Assembly (NCBI GenBank): GCA_913043145.1
Contig: CAJWLP010000014.1
Location: forward strand, 1 to 36,118
Direction: 5' to 3'
Length of the DNA: 36,118 bases
DNA from: an uncultured Bacteroidota bacterium
GTDB taxonomy: Bacteria > Bacteroidota > Bacteroidia > NS11-12g > UBA9320
The notes below the pieces were generated by a model, which saw nothing but the letters and a program-made list of their open reading frames with translations, made no database searches and was not told the origin of the DNA. Positions 16,835 to 24,025 of the stretch are shown here, piece after piece (position 1 is the first letter of the stretch; every line of letters begins with the position of its first letter). A program made the translations under genes and the position numbers.

Positions 16835-17315
16835 GTGGCATTAAATCATAAGAAGGGTCGCTGTAAATCATACCACCACCCTCTGAGCTATCCATAACAT
16901 ATGCATAACCATTTGATTTTGCTACGGCCGCTATGGTTTCTTTGACACGCGCATACAATGGTGTAAGAAGAGACTCTTGCTCTTTTTGCATTGCATCTGA
17001 ACCGGTTTTTTGCATTTCTTGGTACTGCTTCTGTAAATTTTCAATTTCTTGCGTCTTTACCTCTTTCACACTTGTTGGTACAGATTCATCATCAATTATT
17101 TCCATAAGTGCCTGGTATTTAGTTTGGGTTTCTTTTTGTTTTTCAGCAAGTAATGCTTCCCATGTTTGCCTAACCTTTTCTAACTTCATTGAGATAGTGT
17201 CAGCTTCAGGCATTGACTCAATTAGTTCAGTACTATTAATATGGGCTACCTTAGTTTGTGCTTGTGAAATTACGGTGGCACATAAAATCATCAAAATTGA
17301 AAATATTTTCTTCAT
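16806..17315 (-). CDS. OmpH/Skp-family periplasmic chaperone (second copy)
   Basis: A 169-aa exported protein with signal peptide MKKIFSILMILCATVISQAQ, then TKVAHINSTELIESMPEAD, the Skp opening. A long charged, coiled-coil-forming central region (about 40-125, with repeated KQKETQTKYQ-type segments and QKQYQEMQKTGSDAMQKEQE) is followed by the conserved C-terminal beta strand NGYAYVMDSSEGGGMIYSDP. Skp trimers hold unfolded outer-membrane proteins in the periplasm. It follows the other ompH by 32 bases and runs into murI. The pair probably arose by duplication. Confidence 0.93.
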   Translation of the reverse strand: MKKIFSILMILCATVISQAQTKVAHINSTELIESMPEADTISMKLEKVRQTWEALLAEKQKETQTKYQALMEIIDDESVPTSVKEVKTQEIENLQKQYQEMQKTGSDAMQKEQESLLTPLYARVKETIAAVAKSNGYAYVMDSSEGGGMIYSDPSYDLMPLVKAKLGLK

Positions 17316-17347
17316 GTTATGGTTTTTATTGTTTTGTTTATTCTTAT

Positions 17348-17905
17348 TTATTGTGGGGGTAAATTACTTCCCTTTTCTGATGAAGTTGAAACTACACCTA
17401 ATTCCTCTAACACCTCATCACTGCGATCATATTTTGAATTAGACACAAGCATAAGTAAATCACCACTTTTGTCAAATATAAAGTCTAATCCATTATTTTT
17501 AGCAACTTTATTAATTGCGGTATACAACTTATCTTGTATTGGTCTTATCAATTCATACTTCTTTTGAAATAACTCCCCATCAGAACCAAATTTCTCCAAC
17601 TGAAATTTCTTTGCTTCATCTTCCTTGGTATTTATTTCTTTCTCCCTAGCCATCTGCATATCTTTTGTAAGAAGCACCTTTTCAACCTTGAATGCTTTAC
17701 GCAAATTATCAATTTCTAGAAATTTCTTATCTACCTCCTGCTGCCATTGGGCAGTTAACTCATTTAGTTGAAGTTGAGCAGATTTATATTTCGGTATTTG
17801 TGATAGGATATACTCAGAGTCTACATAAGCAAATTTTTGAGCAATACTTTGAAATCCTAAAAATATAAATAGAACTAAAAATACTAATTTGGAATATAAC
17901 TTCAT
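17348..17905 (-). CDS. OmpH/Skp-family periplasmic chaperone (first copy)
   Basis: With the ATG at 17905 the protein is 185 aa, with signal peptide MKLYSKLVFLVLFIFLGFQS ending at IAQ, then KFAYVDSEYILSQIPKYKSA, a coiled-coil body (about 45-125) and the C-terminal strand NGLDFIFDKSGDLLMLVSNS. The longer in-frame start at 17992 is rejected because the promoter at 17965-17992 would lie inside it and the signal peptide would be buried. A short polar tail (about 20 residues) ends in SNLPPQ. First gene of ompH-ompH-murI-dehydrogenase. In many Bacteroidota bamA precedes this pair; here it does not. Confidence 0.92.
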   Translation of the reverse strand: MKLYSKLVFLVLFIFLGFQSIAQKFAYVDSEYILSQIPKYKSAQLQLNELTAQWQQEVDKKFLEIDNLRKAFKVEKVLLTKDMQMAREKEINTKEDEAKKFQLEKFGSDGELFQKKYELIRPIQDKLYTAINKVAKNNGLDFIFDKSGDLLMLVSNSKYDRSDEVLEELGVVSTSSEKGSNLPPQ

Positions 17906-17964
17906 GTTATTAAATATTAATGCCAAAACTGTACTACTTTTCTGTTCAATTGATTTAAGAAGTG

Positions 17965-17992
17965 CAAACATATAAAATTTTACCGCCCACAA
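17965..17992 (-). promoter_or_regulatory. Promoter of the ompH-ompH-murI operon
   Basis: On the minus strand TTG (17990-17992), a 17-base spacer and TATGTTTG (17965-17972) form a full TTG-N17-TAnnTTTG promoter, the best -33/-7 match in the window. It predicts a leader of about 50-55 bases before the ATG at 17905. Confidence 0.65.
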
Positions 17993-18040
17993 GAGGCTTT
18001 AATAGTTTTTTGAAAAGTAGAATTCATTATAATGTTATTA

Positions 18041-18574
18041 CTAATGGGTCAAATTTAATACTTCAGTGTACACTGTATTGCTCATATTCAATGCTCTATC
18101 CATTAATGAAATTTCTAACTGCACAGATTGAGGTTCAGTTAACAACGGATTTGAAGCCAGATTAACAGATAGAACACCCGATATTGATTTATATTTACCT
18201 GGTGGTGTTAAATTTGGTATTCGTTCATGTTGATTGCCATAAAATTCATTTGTGGATGGATTAATTAATTCATTAAAATCCCCTGAAGAATCCTTTACTA
18301 GAAATTTGATAGGCAAATTATGATAGAATTCACTAGAAAAATTAAATGGGGGAAACGTATCTGAATCTGATAGCCCTATATCTCCGTCTGCATCAGAATA
18401 ATTAATATTAAGCTGTATTACGCTATCTTTTCCCAATATATCTTTGTGCTGAATCACAGACTCTAGCTCTATTTTAGGCTCAATTGTAAATTGATTATCA
18501 TCAGGGGCACAGGAGCTAACCAAAATGACAAATAGAGATATTACTTTTGAAGTAATGATGTTGTTGAACGACAT
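18041..18574 (-). CDS. Small outer-surface lipoprotein, function unknown
   Basis: From the ATG at 18574 the protein is about 177 aa. The opening MSFNNIITSKVISLFVILVS is followed directly by the lipobox cysteine (LVSSC), after which the mature protein begins APDDNQF. The mature part is predicted beta-rich and carries the acidic calcium-loop-like segment YSDADGDIGLSDSD, a motif frequent in small Bacteroidota lipoproteins. No enzyme signature is seen. An upstream ATG at 18604 is also in frame. Its preferred start codon shares the palindrome CATG with the start of the divergent LuxE-like gene, so at least one promoter must lie within coding sequence. Confidence 0.75.
   Translation of the reverse strand: MSFNNIITSKVISLFVILVSSCAPDDNQFTIEPKIELESVIQHKDILGKDSVIQLNINYSDADGDIGLSDSDTFPPFNFSSEFYHNLPIKFLVKDSSGDFNELINPSTNEFYGNQHERIPNLTPPGKYKSISGVLSVNLASNPLLTEPQSVQLEISLMDRALNMSNTVYTEVLNLTH
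18542..18549 (+). promoter_or_regulatory. Candidate -7 element for the LuxE-like gene
   Basis: TACTTTTG matches TAnnTTTG and lies 23 bases before the preferred ATG at 18573. It sits inside the signal-peptide codons of the lipoprotein on the other strand. No -33 match is seen. Confidence 0.35.
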
Positions 18575-19532
18575 GGATGATGTTTGGTCCGTTAATGAAT
18601 GCAATTTTAACGCTCTTGCTTTGAATATATTTCAATATCAGGCAAAAAACAATAAGATCTACGCTAAATATTTAGATTTAATTGGTAAATCAACTGAATC
18701 AATATCTCATTACAGTGAAATCCCATTCCTTCCGATTTCACTATTTAAAACTCATGATGTAAAAACTGGAAAATTTGAAACCAGTCATATTTTTGAAAGC
18801 AGTACGACTACTGGCACGATACCCTCTAGACATTTCATTAAGAATATCAATGATTATCATCAGAATTGTCTAAAAATAATTGAACAAAAAATTGGTTCTT
18901 TATCGGACTATGAAGTCTTTGGTTTGTTGCCTAACTACCTTGAAAGAAAAAATTCTTCTTTGGTTTCTATGGTGAAATTTTTGATGGAAGAGAATCAGCA
19001 ATCCATGAATTTCTTTTTGTATGACTTTGAAAAATTATGTGTTAGACTTCATGAATCTAAGAAGAAAAAGCTCCTATTTGGTGTGAGCTTTGCACTTTTA
19101 GATTTTGCTCAAGAATATCCGCTTGATTTAGAGGATTTAATAATCATTGAAACAGGTGGAATGAAGGGTCGAAAAAAAGAAATAACCAAATCTGAACTTT
19201 ACGAACAACTTCAAAACTCTTTCAAAACCTCTACTATCATATCTGAATACGGAATGACAGAGTTATTAAGTCAAGCATATTCTGATAAAGATTGTATTTA
19301 CAAATGTCCTCCTTGGATGAAAATTCTTCCAAGACCAGATAATGACCCATTAAGTAAAGATATGGTCAAGGGCCATACTGCTGCCTTAAATATTATTGAT
19401 TTAGCAAATATTAATAGTTGTTGTTTTATTGCTACTGACGACTTGGGTAAGGTCTTTGAGGATGGACGTTTTGAAGTGACTGGTAGATTAGACCAGTCAG
19501 ATATCAGAGGATGTAGCCTTATGGCCATTTAA
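18573..19532 (+). CDS. LuxE-like acyl-protein synthetase / acyl-adenylating enzyme
   Basis: About 319 aa, related to the LuxE/acyl-protein synthetase branch (PF04443) of adenylate-forming enzymes. Visible blocks are FESSTTTGTIPSRHF (the Ser/Thr/Gly-rich phosphate-binding loop), IIETGGMKGRKKEITKSELY and SEYGMTELLSQAY (counterpart of the YGxTE motif), then TDDLGKVFEDGRFEVTGRLD near the C terminus, matching the 'TGRxD' hinge of such enzymes. Stand-alone members are common in Bacteroidota, often of unknown substrate; bioluminescence is not implied, since luxCDAB partners are absent. Starts at 18525, 18555 and 18558 are also in frame; I prefer 18573 because of the -7 element at 18542. It converges on the exonuclease gene with a 1-base gap. 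Confidence 0.85.
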   Translation: MDDVWSVNECNFNALALNIFQYQAKNNKIYAKYLDLIGKSTESISHYSEIPFLPISLFKTHDVKTGKFETSHIFESSTTTGTIPSRHFIKNINDYHQNCLKIIEQKIGSLSDYEVFGLLPNYLERKNSSLVSMVKFLMEENQQSMNFFLYDFEKLCVRLHESKKKKLLFGVSFALLDFAQEYPLDLEDLIIIETGGMKGRKKEITKSELYEQLQNSFKTSTIISEYGMTELLSQAYSDKDCIYKCPPWMKILPRPDNDPLSKDMVKGHTAALNIIDLANINSCCFIATDDLGKVFEDGRFEVTGRLDQSDIRGCSLMAI

Positions 19533-19533
19533 T

Positions 19534-20880
19534 CTATTCTGTAACAAGCTGATATGCTCGTGGTATAGGCATACTCAAAAAACCATCAATGATTCTTCGT
19601 ATATCAGAATTTGTTTTATATTTTACAATGCAATTGTCTAGTTCTTTTTCATTAATTTCTTGGTCTGTACCTACAAAACCAAATCCGTAATATTTGCCAT
19701 CTTTTAAAGCAACTACTCCTTTTTCATCGATTGTCCTACCAGGACCAATAATCCATTTATTCAATTCTTTGTTTTCCCAAGAATTCAATACTAGTTTATT
19801 ATAATCTTCAATTGTAATTTCATTGGAACATAAATCACAAATTGATCCCAAATAACATCCTTCCTTTGTTCGTTCTAATCCTGCATACTTTGGGCATAAT
19901 TTGTTCTTCTCCACCAACATATACAAATAATCTTTTGCCATGGTCATTGAACTAAAACGCTTAACTGTATTTTTCTCATATTTTTTCAAAAAAACATCCA
20001 CCCTTAGAATACCATCTTGACCTTCATAATGACAAACACAATAATCATTATTTTTTTGTTTTTGCATCTTATTATAGGGGGGATAATGTTTTTTAATTTC
20101 ATCACTTTCCAATAATAGAGCAATAAGTTCATTCCCTGTTTCAACATAACTGACGTGATGTATTCTTCTCAATAGCTCACTTTTCTTTCGAGTAGTCTCT
20201 GTAAAATGTGAAACAATACGTTTTTTCATGTCTTTCGCCTTACCCACATATAAAATTTCCATTTTTTCTCCAAGAAGATAATACACCCCAACAGAATTTG
20301 GCATTAATTCAAACTCACTCTTAGGTAAATTTGGAGGGAGGATGGATTCACGGCTTAACTGATTCAATGAATGATTTATAAAATCTAAATCTTTTTGAAA
20401 GAGCATATGAAACAATTGAGTCGTTGCTTGTGCGTCGCCCATTGCTCGATGTCTTTTATGATTTTTAATACCCAATTCCCTGCATAATTTACCAAGTGAA
20501 TATGAAGCATGATTAGGAATGATTGAGCGTGATAATCTAACTGTACATAATTTTTTACTATTGAAGGGTATTGATAAATCTTCAAAATGATTTTTAATTA
20601 TACTGTAATCAAAACTCACATTATGAGCAACAAATATTGATCCCTCAAGAAACTTCAAAAAATCGCTTGATATTTCTCCAAAATCAGGAGCTGAGTTTAC
20701 CATATTATTTGTTATTCCAGTTAACAGAGTAATTGATTTTGGTATAAAAATGTGGGGATTTATGAGTGTTTCATAGGAATCTATAATACGAACTCCATCA
20801 GTCTTAACTACAGCGATTTCAGTAATTCTATTACCATGTGACCCACCGGTAGTTTCAATATCTACAATTGAAAAAACCAA
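19534..20880 (-). CDS. DnaQ-like 3'-5' exonuclease fused to a GIY-YIG (UvrC/Cho-like) nuclease domain
   Basis: 448 aa with two nuclease modules. Residues 1-165 are a DEDDh exonuclease: FSIVDIETTGGSHGNRITEIA (Exo I), VAHNVSFDYSII (Exo II) and HRAMGDAQATTQLF (Exo III, with the His and Asp). Residues about 195-275 are a GIY-YIG domain: GVYYLLGEKMEILYVGKAKDMKKRIVSHF, followed by a conserved Arg/Glu region. The C-terminal part has a cysteine cluster (CYLGSICDLCSNE) that might bind metal. This architecture is widespread in Bacteroidota and resembles a merger of the polymerase III epsilon fold with the excinuclease Cho. Likely DNA repair, but not proven. It is the last gene of the SurA-MoxR operon, 2 bases after moxR. 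Confidence 0.9.
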   Translation of the reverse strand: MVFSIVDIETTGGSHGNRITEIAVVKTDGVRIIDSYETLINPHIFIPKSITLLTGITNNMVNSAPDFGEISSDFLKFLEGSIFVAHNVSFDYSIIKNHFEDLSIPFNSKKLCTVRLSRSIIPNHASYSLGKLCRELGIKNHKRHRAMGDAQATTQLFHMLFQKDLDFINHSLNQLSRESILPPNLPKSEFELMPNSVGVYYLLGEKMEILYVGKAKDMKKRIVSHFTETTRKKSELLRRIHHVSYVETGNELIALLLESDEIKKHYPPYNKMQKQKNNDYCVCHYEGQDGILRVDVFLKKYEKNTVKRFSSMTMAKDYLYMLVEKNKLCPKYAGLERTKEGCYLGSICDLCSNEITIEDYNKLVLNSWENKELNKWIIGPGRTIDEKGVVALKDGKYYGFGFVGTDQEINEKELDNCIVKYKTNSDIRRIIDGFLSMPIPRAYQLVTE

Positions 20881-20882
20881 TA

Positions 20883-21848
20883 TTAAAAAATACTTTCGAT
20901 AATCTCATCGGCAGATATTCCCTGAGACTCTGCTTTATAATTTCTGACAATACGATGTCTTAAAACCATTTTAGCAACGGATTGAACATCTTCAATATCT
21001 GGCGAATACTTCCCTTTTATTAAGGCATTGGTTTTGGCACCAATAATAAGATATTGTGAAGCTCTCGGCCCAGCACCATATTCTAAATAATCATTTATAA
21101 ATGGTGTAGCTAGCTCTCGTTTAGCTCGAGTTTTAGCAACCAAAGTAACTGCATAATCATATACATGATCAGAAACAGGCACTCGCTTAACTAAATCTTG
21201 AAAACCAATAATTTCTTTTTGGTTCAATACGGGATTTATAGTCACTGATTTCTCAGATGTGGTAGCTTTCACAATACTTATCTCGTCCTTTTTTGAAGGA
21301 TAATCAAGAATCATATTAAACATAAAACGATCCAGTTGTGCCTCAGGTAAAGGATAGGTTCCTTCTTGTTCTATTGGATTTTGAGTGGCTAAAACAAAAA
21401 AAGGTAAACCCAAAGGGTATTTTGTTCCTGACAGGGTTACGTTTTTCTCTTGCATAGCCTCCAGAAGGGCTGCTTGAGTTTTTGGTGGTGTTCTATTTAT
21501 TTCATCTGCAAGAACAATATTGGCAAACACAGGACCTTTGTTGAACTTGAAATTTTTCGCATCATCTAAAATTTCTGAGCCAATAATATCACTAGGCATT
21601 AAATCCGGCGTAAACTGAACACGATTAAAACTTAAATCTAAAGCCTCACTTATAGTCTTTATTAATAATGTTTTTGCGAGGCCAGGAACGCCAATTAATA
21701 AAGCATGCCCATTACTCAAGATACTAGTTATAAGACCATTAACAACTTCATCTTGTCCAATAATTATCTTACCGATCTCTTCCTTCAATTCGTTCACTTT
21801 AAGAACTAAAGTGTCTGCCGCTTTTTTATCGTTATTAAAATCAATCAT
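20883..21848 (-). CDS. MoxR-family AAA+ ATPase
   Basis: 321 aa. The MoxR-type Walker A reads GVPGLAKT at 53-60, Walker B IVLADEIN at 111-118, followed by RTPPKTQAALLEAMQEK. Sensor 1 is FFVLATQNPIEQEGTYPLPE and the arginine region AQLDRFMF; a C-terminal lid with GPRASQYLI follows. MoxR ATPases act as chaperone-like factors that mature other proteins, usually with DUF58 and VWA-domain partners encoded next door. Here those partners are not adjacent: an SurA-like gene is directly upstream (stop and start adjoin) and an exonuclease is downstream, so the target cannot be named from context. Confidence 0.94.
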   Translation of the reverse strand: MIDFNNDKKAADTLVLKVNELKEEIGKIIIGQDEVVNGLITSILSNGHALLIGVPGLAKTLLIKTISEALDLSFNRVQFTPDLMPSDIIGSEILDDAKNFKFNKGPVFANIVLADEINRTPPKTQAALLEAMQEKNVTLSGTKYPLGLPFFVLATQNPIEQEGTYPLPEAQLDRFMFNMILDYPSKKDEISIVKATTSEKSVTINPVLNQKEIIGFQDLVKRVPVSDHVYDYAVTLVAKTRAKRELATPFINDYLEYGAGPRASQYLIIGAKTNALIKGKYSPDIEDVQSVAKMVLRHRIVRNYKAESQGISADEIIESIF

Positions 21849-23195
21849 CTAATTTGCTAGTCCTTTCCATTGAGATAGCTCTTTACAAGAAGCATATTTT
21901 TCGTCTATTCTAACATATACATTTCTTTTATATTCACTAACCCATTTGTTAATAGTGTCCTCTTTCTTCTTTTCAAGAGCAAGTGCTTGAATCTTTTGGT
22001 AGTCATCTTTCAAGTTAGCTGTATGAGAGGGAATAGCTTTCCTCAAATAAAGAAACCTATATCCTGATGTACCATCTATATCTTCAAATTTTTCAGGTTT
22101 ACTATATTGACCCTCTCTCATTACGCTTGCTTTTGCTGCAATAAGTGGATCCAGTACCTCAATTGATATTTGCTGCGACCCTGTTGTTTGGTCTGCATAA
22201 AAACCACAATTATCCTTGGTATACATGTCTGTACTGAAATCTGATGCTACCTTACACATAGATAAACTATCGGACTTAAGACCTGAAATTATTTCTAGCA
22301 TTTTATTACGTAACGCTGAAAGATCACTTTTCACAATCAATGGCTTTATTAATATATGTCGGGCATTCACTTTCTCTCCTTTACGGTCAATAAGCTGAAG
22401 AATATGATAACCATACTTTGTTTCAATGACCTCCGATATGGAATCGCCCTTAAGTTTGTAAGCAACTCGTTCAAAAGCCCCAACCATTTGACCTCTAGAG
22501 AAATAGCCTAACTCCCCCCCATTAACAGCTGTTGTTTTATCATCACTATTACTTTTTGCAGCAAAATCAAACGAATACAGCCCCCTCAATAAATCTTGAC
22601 GAATTTTAGTGATTTTCTCTAATGCATATTCTTTGGCATAATCACTGGGCTCTGGCTTCATCGAAATCAATCCAAGTTCGAGTTCCTCTCCAAATTTAGG
22701 CAGACTATCTTTGGGTATACTCGCAAAAAACTTTCGAACATCTGTAGGTGAAGCTTTTATATCTGAAACAATAGTACTTTGCACCTTTTGAGAAACTTGT
22801 TGATTTTCTATTTCCGGCCTTCTTCGATCCTTGTACTCATTAATTGTCATTCCTAAATACTGAGCAAGTCTAGCCTCTCCACCAATTTGTGATGCATAAT
22901 ATTTAACGCGTCTGTCCAACTCAGACTCTACCATTTCAGGACTTGAATAAATACTATCTCGTTCACCTTTATGTAGATATAATTTTTGAATAATCAATTG
23001 ATTCAAAATTTCACACTTCAAGTCACCTGGATAAAATGACATATCCTTTTTTGCTTGAATATATTCTGCTTCTAAGTCTGAACGTAAAATTATATGATTC
23101 CCAATTACTGCTACTATCTCATCTAGCACAGGTTGGTTTTGGGCATAACCCTCAAAACCAAAAATCAGAAGTAATATTAATAATGTTTTTTTCAA
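21849..23195 (-). CDS. SurA-like periplasmic peptidyl-prolyl isomerase (two parvulin domains)
   Basis: 448 aa. Signal peptide MKKTLLILLLIFGFEGYAQ; a SurA-N chaperone region (about 22-150, starting VLDEIVAVIGNHIILRSDLE); parvulin domain 1 at about 165-270 (GGELGYFSRGQMVGAFERVAY and IETKYGYHILQLIDRKG); parvulin domain 2 starting VNARHILIKPL and running to about 385, more divergent. It assists folding of outer-membrane proteins. It overlaps the lipoprotein gene by four bases (stop/start coupling) and abuts moxR with no gap. The overall layout is that of SurA, 428 aa in E. coli. Confidence 0.93.
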   Translation of the reverse strand: MKKTLLILLLIFGFEGYAQNQPVLDEIVAVIGNHIILRSDLEAEYIQAKKDMSFYPGDLKCEILNQLIIQKLYLHKGERDSIYSSPEMVESELDRRVKYYASQIGGEARLAQYLGMTINEYKDRRRPEIENQQVSQKVQSTIVSDIKASPTDVRKFFASIPKDSLPKFGEELELGLISMKPEPSDYAKEYALEKITKIRQDLLRGLYSFDFAAKSNSDDKTTAVNGGELGYFSRGQMVGAFERVAYKLKGDSISEVIETKYGYHILQLIDRKGEKVNARHILIKPLIVKSDLSALRNKMLEIISGLKSDSLSMCKVASDFSTDMYTKDNCGFYADQTTGSQQISIEVLDPLIAAKASVMREGQYSKPEKFEDIDGTSGYRFLYLRKAIPSHTANLKDDYQKIQALALEKKKEDTINKWVSEYKRNVYVRIDEKYASCKELSQWKGLAN

Positions 23196-24022
23196 AATAG
23201 CTGTATTTTTTTGTTGCGGTATGCTTTATCTAATAAATCGGACTCAATGGTTTTCTGAAGTTCTTGTTGGCGTTTCATTAAAAGAATCTCCTTTATTTTT
23301 TGCCTCTCAAGAACAAACGGAGACAACATGCTTCGTATTTTAAAATCATTAATTTTAACAAAATAAACGAAGTCCCCTTCGTTGATACGAATATACTTAT
23401 GGTTATTTAAGTAGTGTTCTTGATTGTATGTATTGATAGGTATTTCCTTAAGAATATCGTCAAAAAACACCCATGAGTTTCCATTTTCATAGTAATTACC
23501 ACCACGACTTGATAAAGACACTAATGTAGGATTTATAGATTGATCATTAGCCTTAAAACTTGACCATAATAAATCTAGATTTTTTGACTCTAATGGAATC
23601 TTGTAAAAAACTAGTTTTATAATATTCTGAGTTAATTCAAATTCATTTTTATTCTCATCATAATAGAGTTCTAATTCTTGAGTGCTAAATGACGTATCTA
23701 TCTCTTGTCTAACAAGTTTATTAAGAAGTTCGTATGAAATTAAATCATGCTTGTATGCTTCCAATTCCTTTGACTTATCTTTTTCCTGACTATTTAGTAT
23801 TTGCTCTGCTTCATTCAATAAAACCTGTTTTGAAACCCAAATATTAACGAACTCTTTGGTAAGAAATACGCTATCTTCGAATGAAGCATCATCGGAAATC
23901 AGATTTGCAATATCAGTGTCATACAACTCGTTTCCAAATGCTCTTGCAATTACTTTACCGGAAGAACTTGAGTCACATGAAACAATAGAACAGATAGTTA
24001 ATATGATAAAAATCTTTTTCAA
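23192..24022 (-). CDS. SurA-N-like lipoprotein lacking a recognisable parvulin domain
   Basis: 276 aa. A lipoprotein signal, MKKIFIILTICSIVSC with lipobox SIVSC, precedes CDSSSSGKVIARAFGNELYDTDIANL, which matches the opening of SurA-N/PpiC-type chaperones (a short beta hairpin followed by helices). The helix-rich region extends to about residue 130; the rest lacks the conserved parvulin blocks seen in its two neighbours (no GGELG or KYGYHI segment). It therefore looks like a membrane-anchored chaperone without isomerase activity. It sits between two SurA-like genes with gaps of 3 bases and an overlap of 4, so the three are made together. Confidence 0.78.
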   Translation of the reverse strand: MKKIFIILTICSIVSCDSSSSGKVIARAFGNELYDTDIANLISDDASFEDSVFLTKEFVNIWVSKQVLLNEAEQILNSQEKDKSKELEAYKHDLISYELLNKLVRQEIDTSFSTQELELYYDENKNEFELTQNIIKLVFYKIPLESKNLDLLWSSFKANDQSINPTLVSLSSRGGNYYENGNSWVFFDDILKEIPINTYNQEHYLNNHKYIRINEGDFVYFVKINDFKIRSMLSPFVLERQKIKEILLMKRQQELQKTIESDLLDKAYRNKKIQLF

Positions 24023-24025
24023 CTA

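Noticed and set aside
16933-17567. Plus-strand frames antisense to the two ompH genes
   Set aside because: Cys/Phe-rich translation is typical of the reverse strand of coiled-coil coding sequence.
17906-17992. Longer start for the first OmpH protein at 17992
   Set aside because: It would bury the signal peptide and overlap the TTG-N17-TATGTTTG promoter.
17990-18020. Possible hairpin GCC...GGC followed by T-rich sequence near the end of the lipoprotein gene
   Set aside because: Only a 3-bp stem, and it overlaps the better-supported ompH promoter.
18573-19532. Bioluminescence operon suggested by a LuxE-like gene
   Set aside because: No luxA, luxB, luxC or luxD neighbours; stand-alone LuxE-like genes are common in this phylum.
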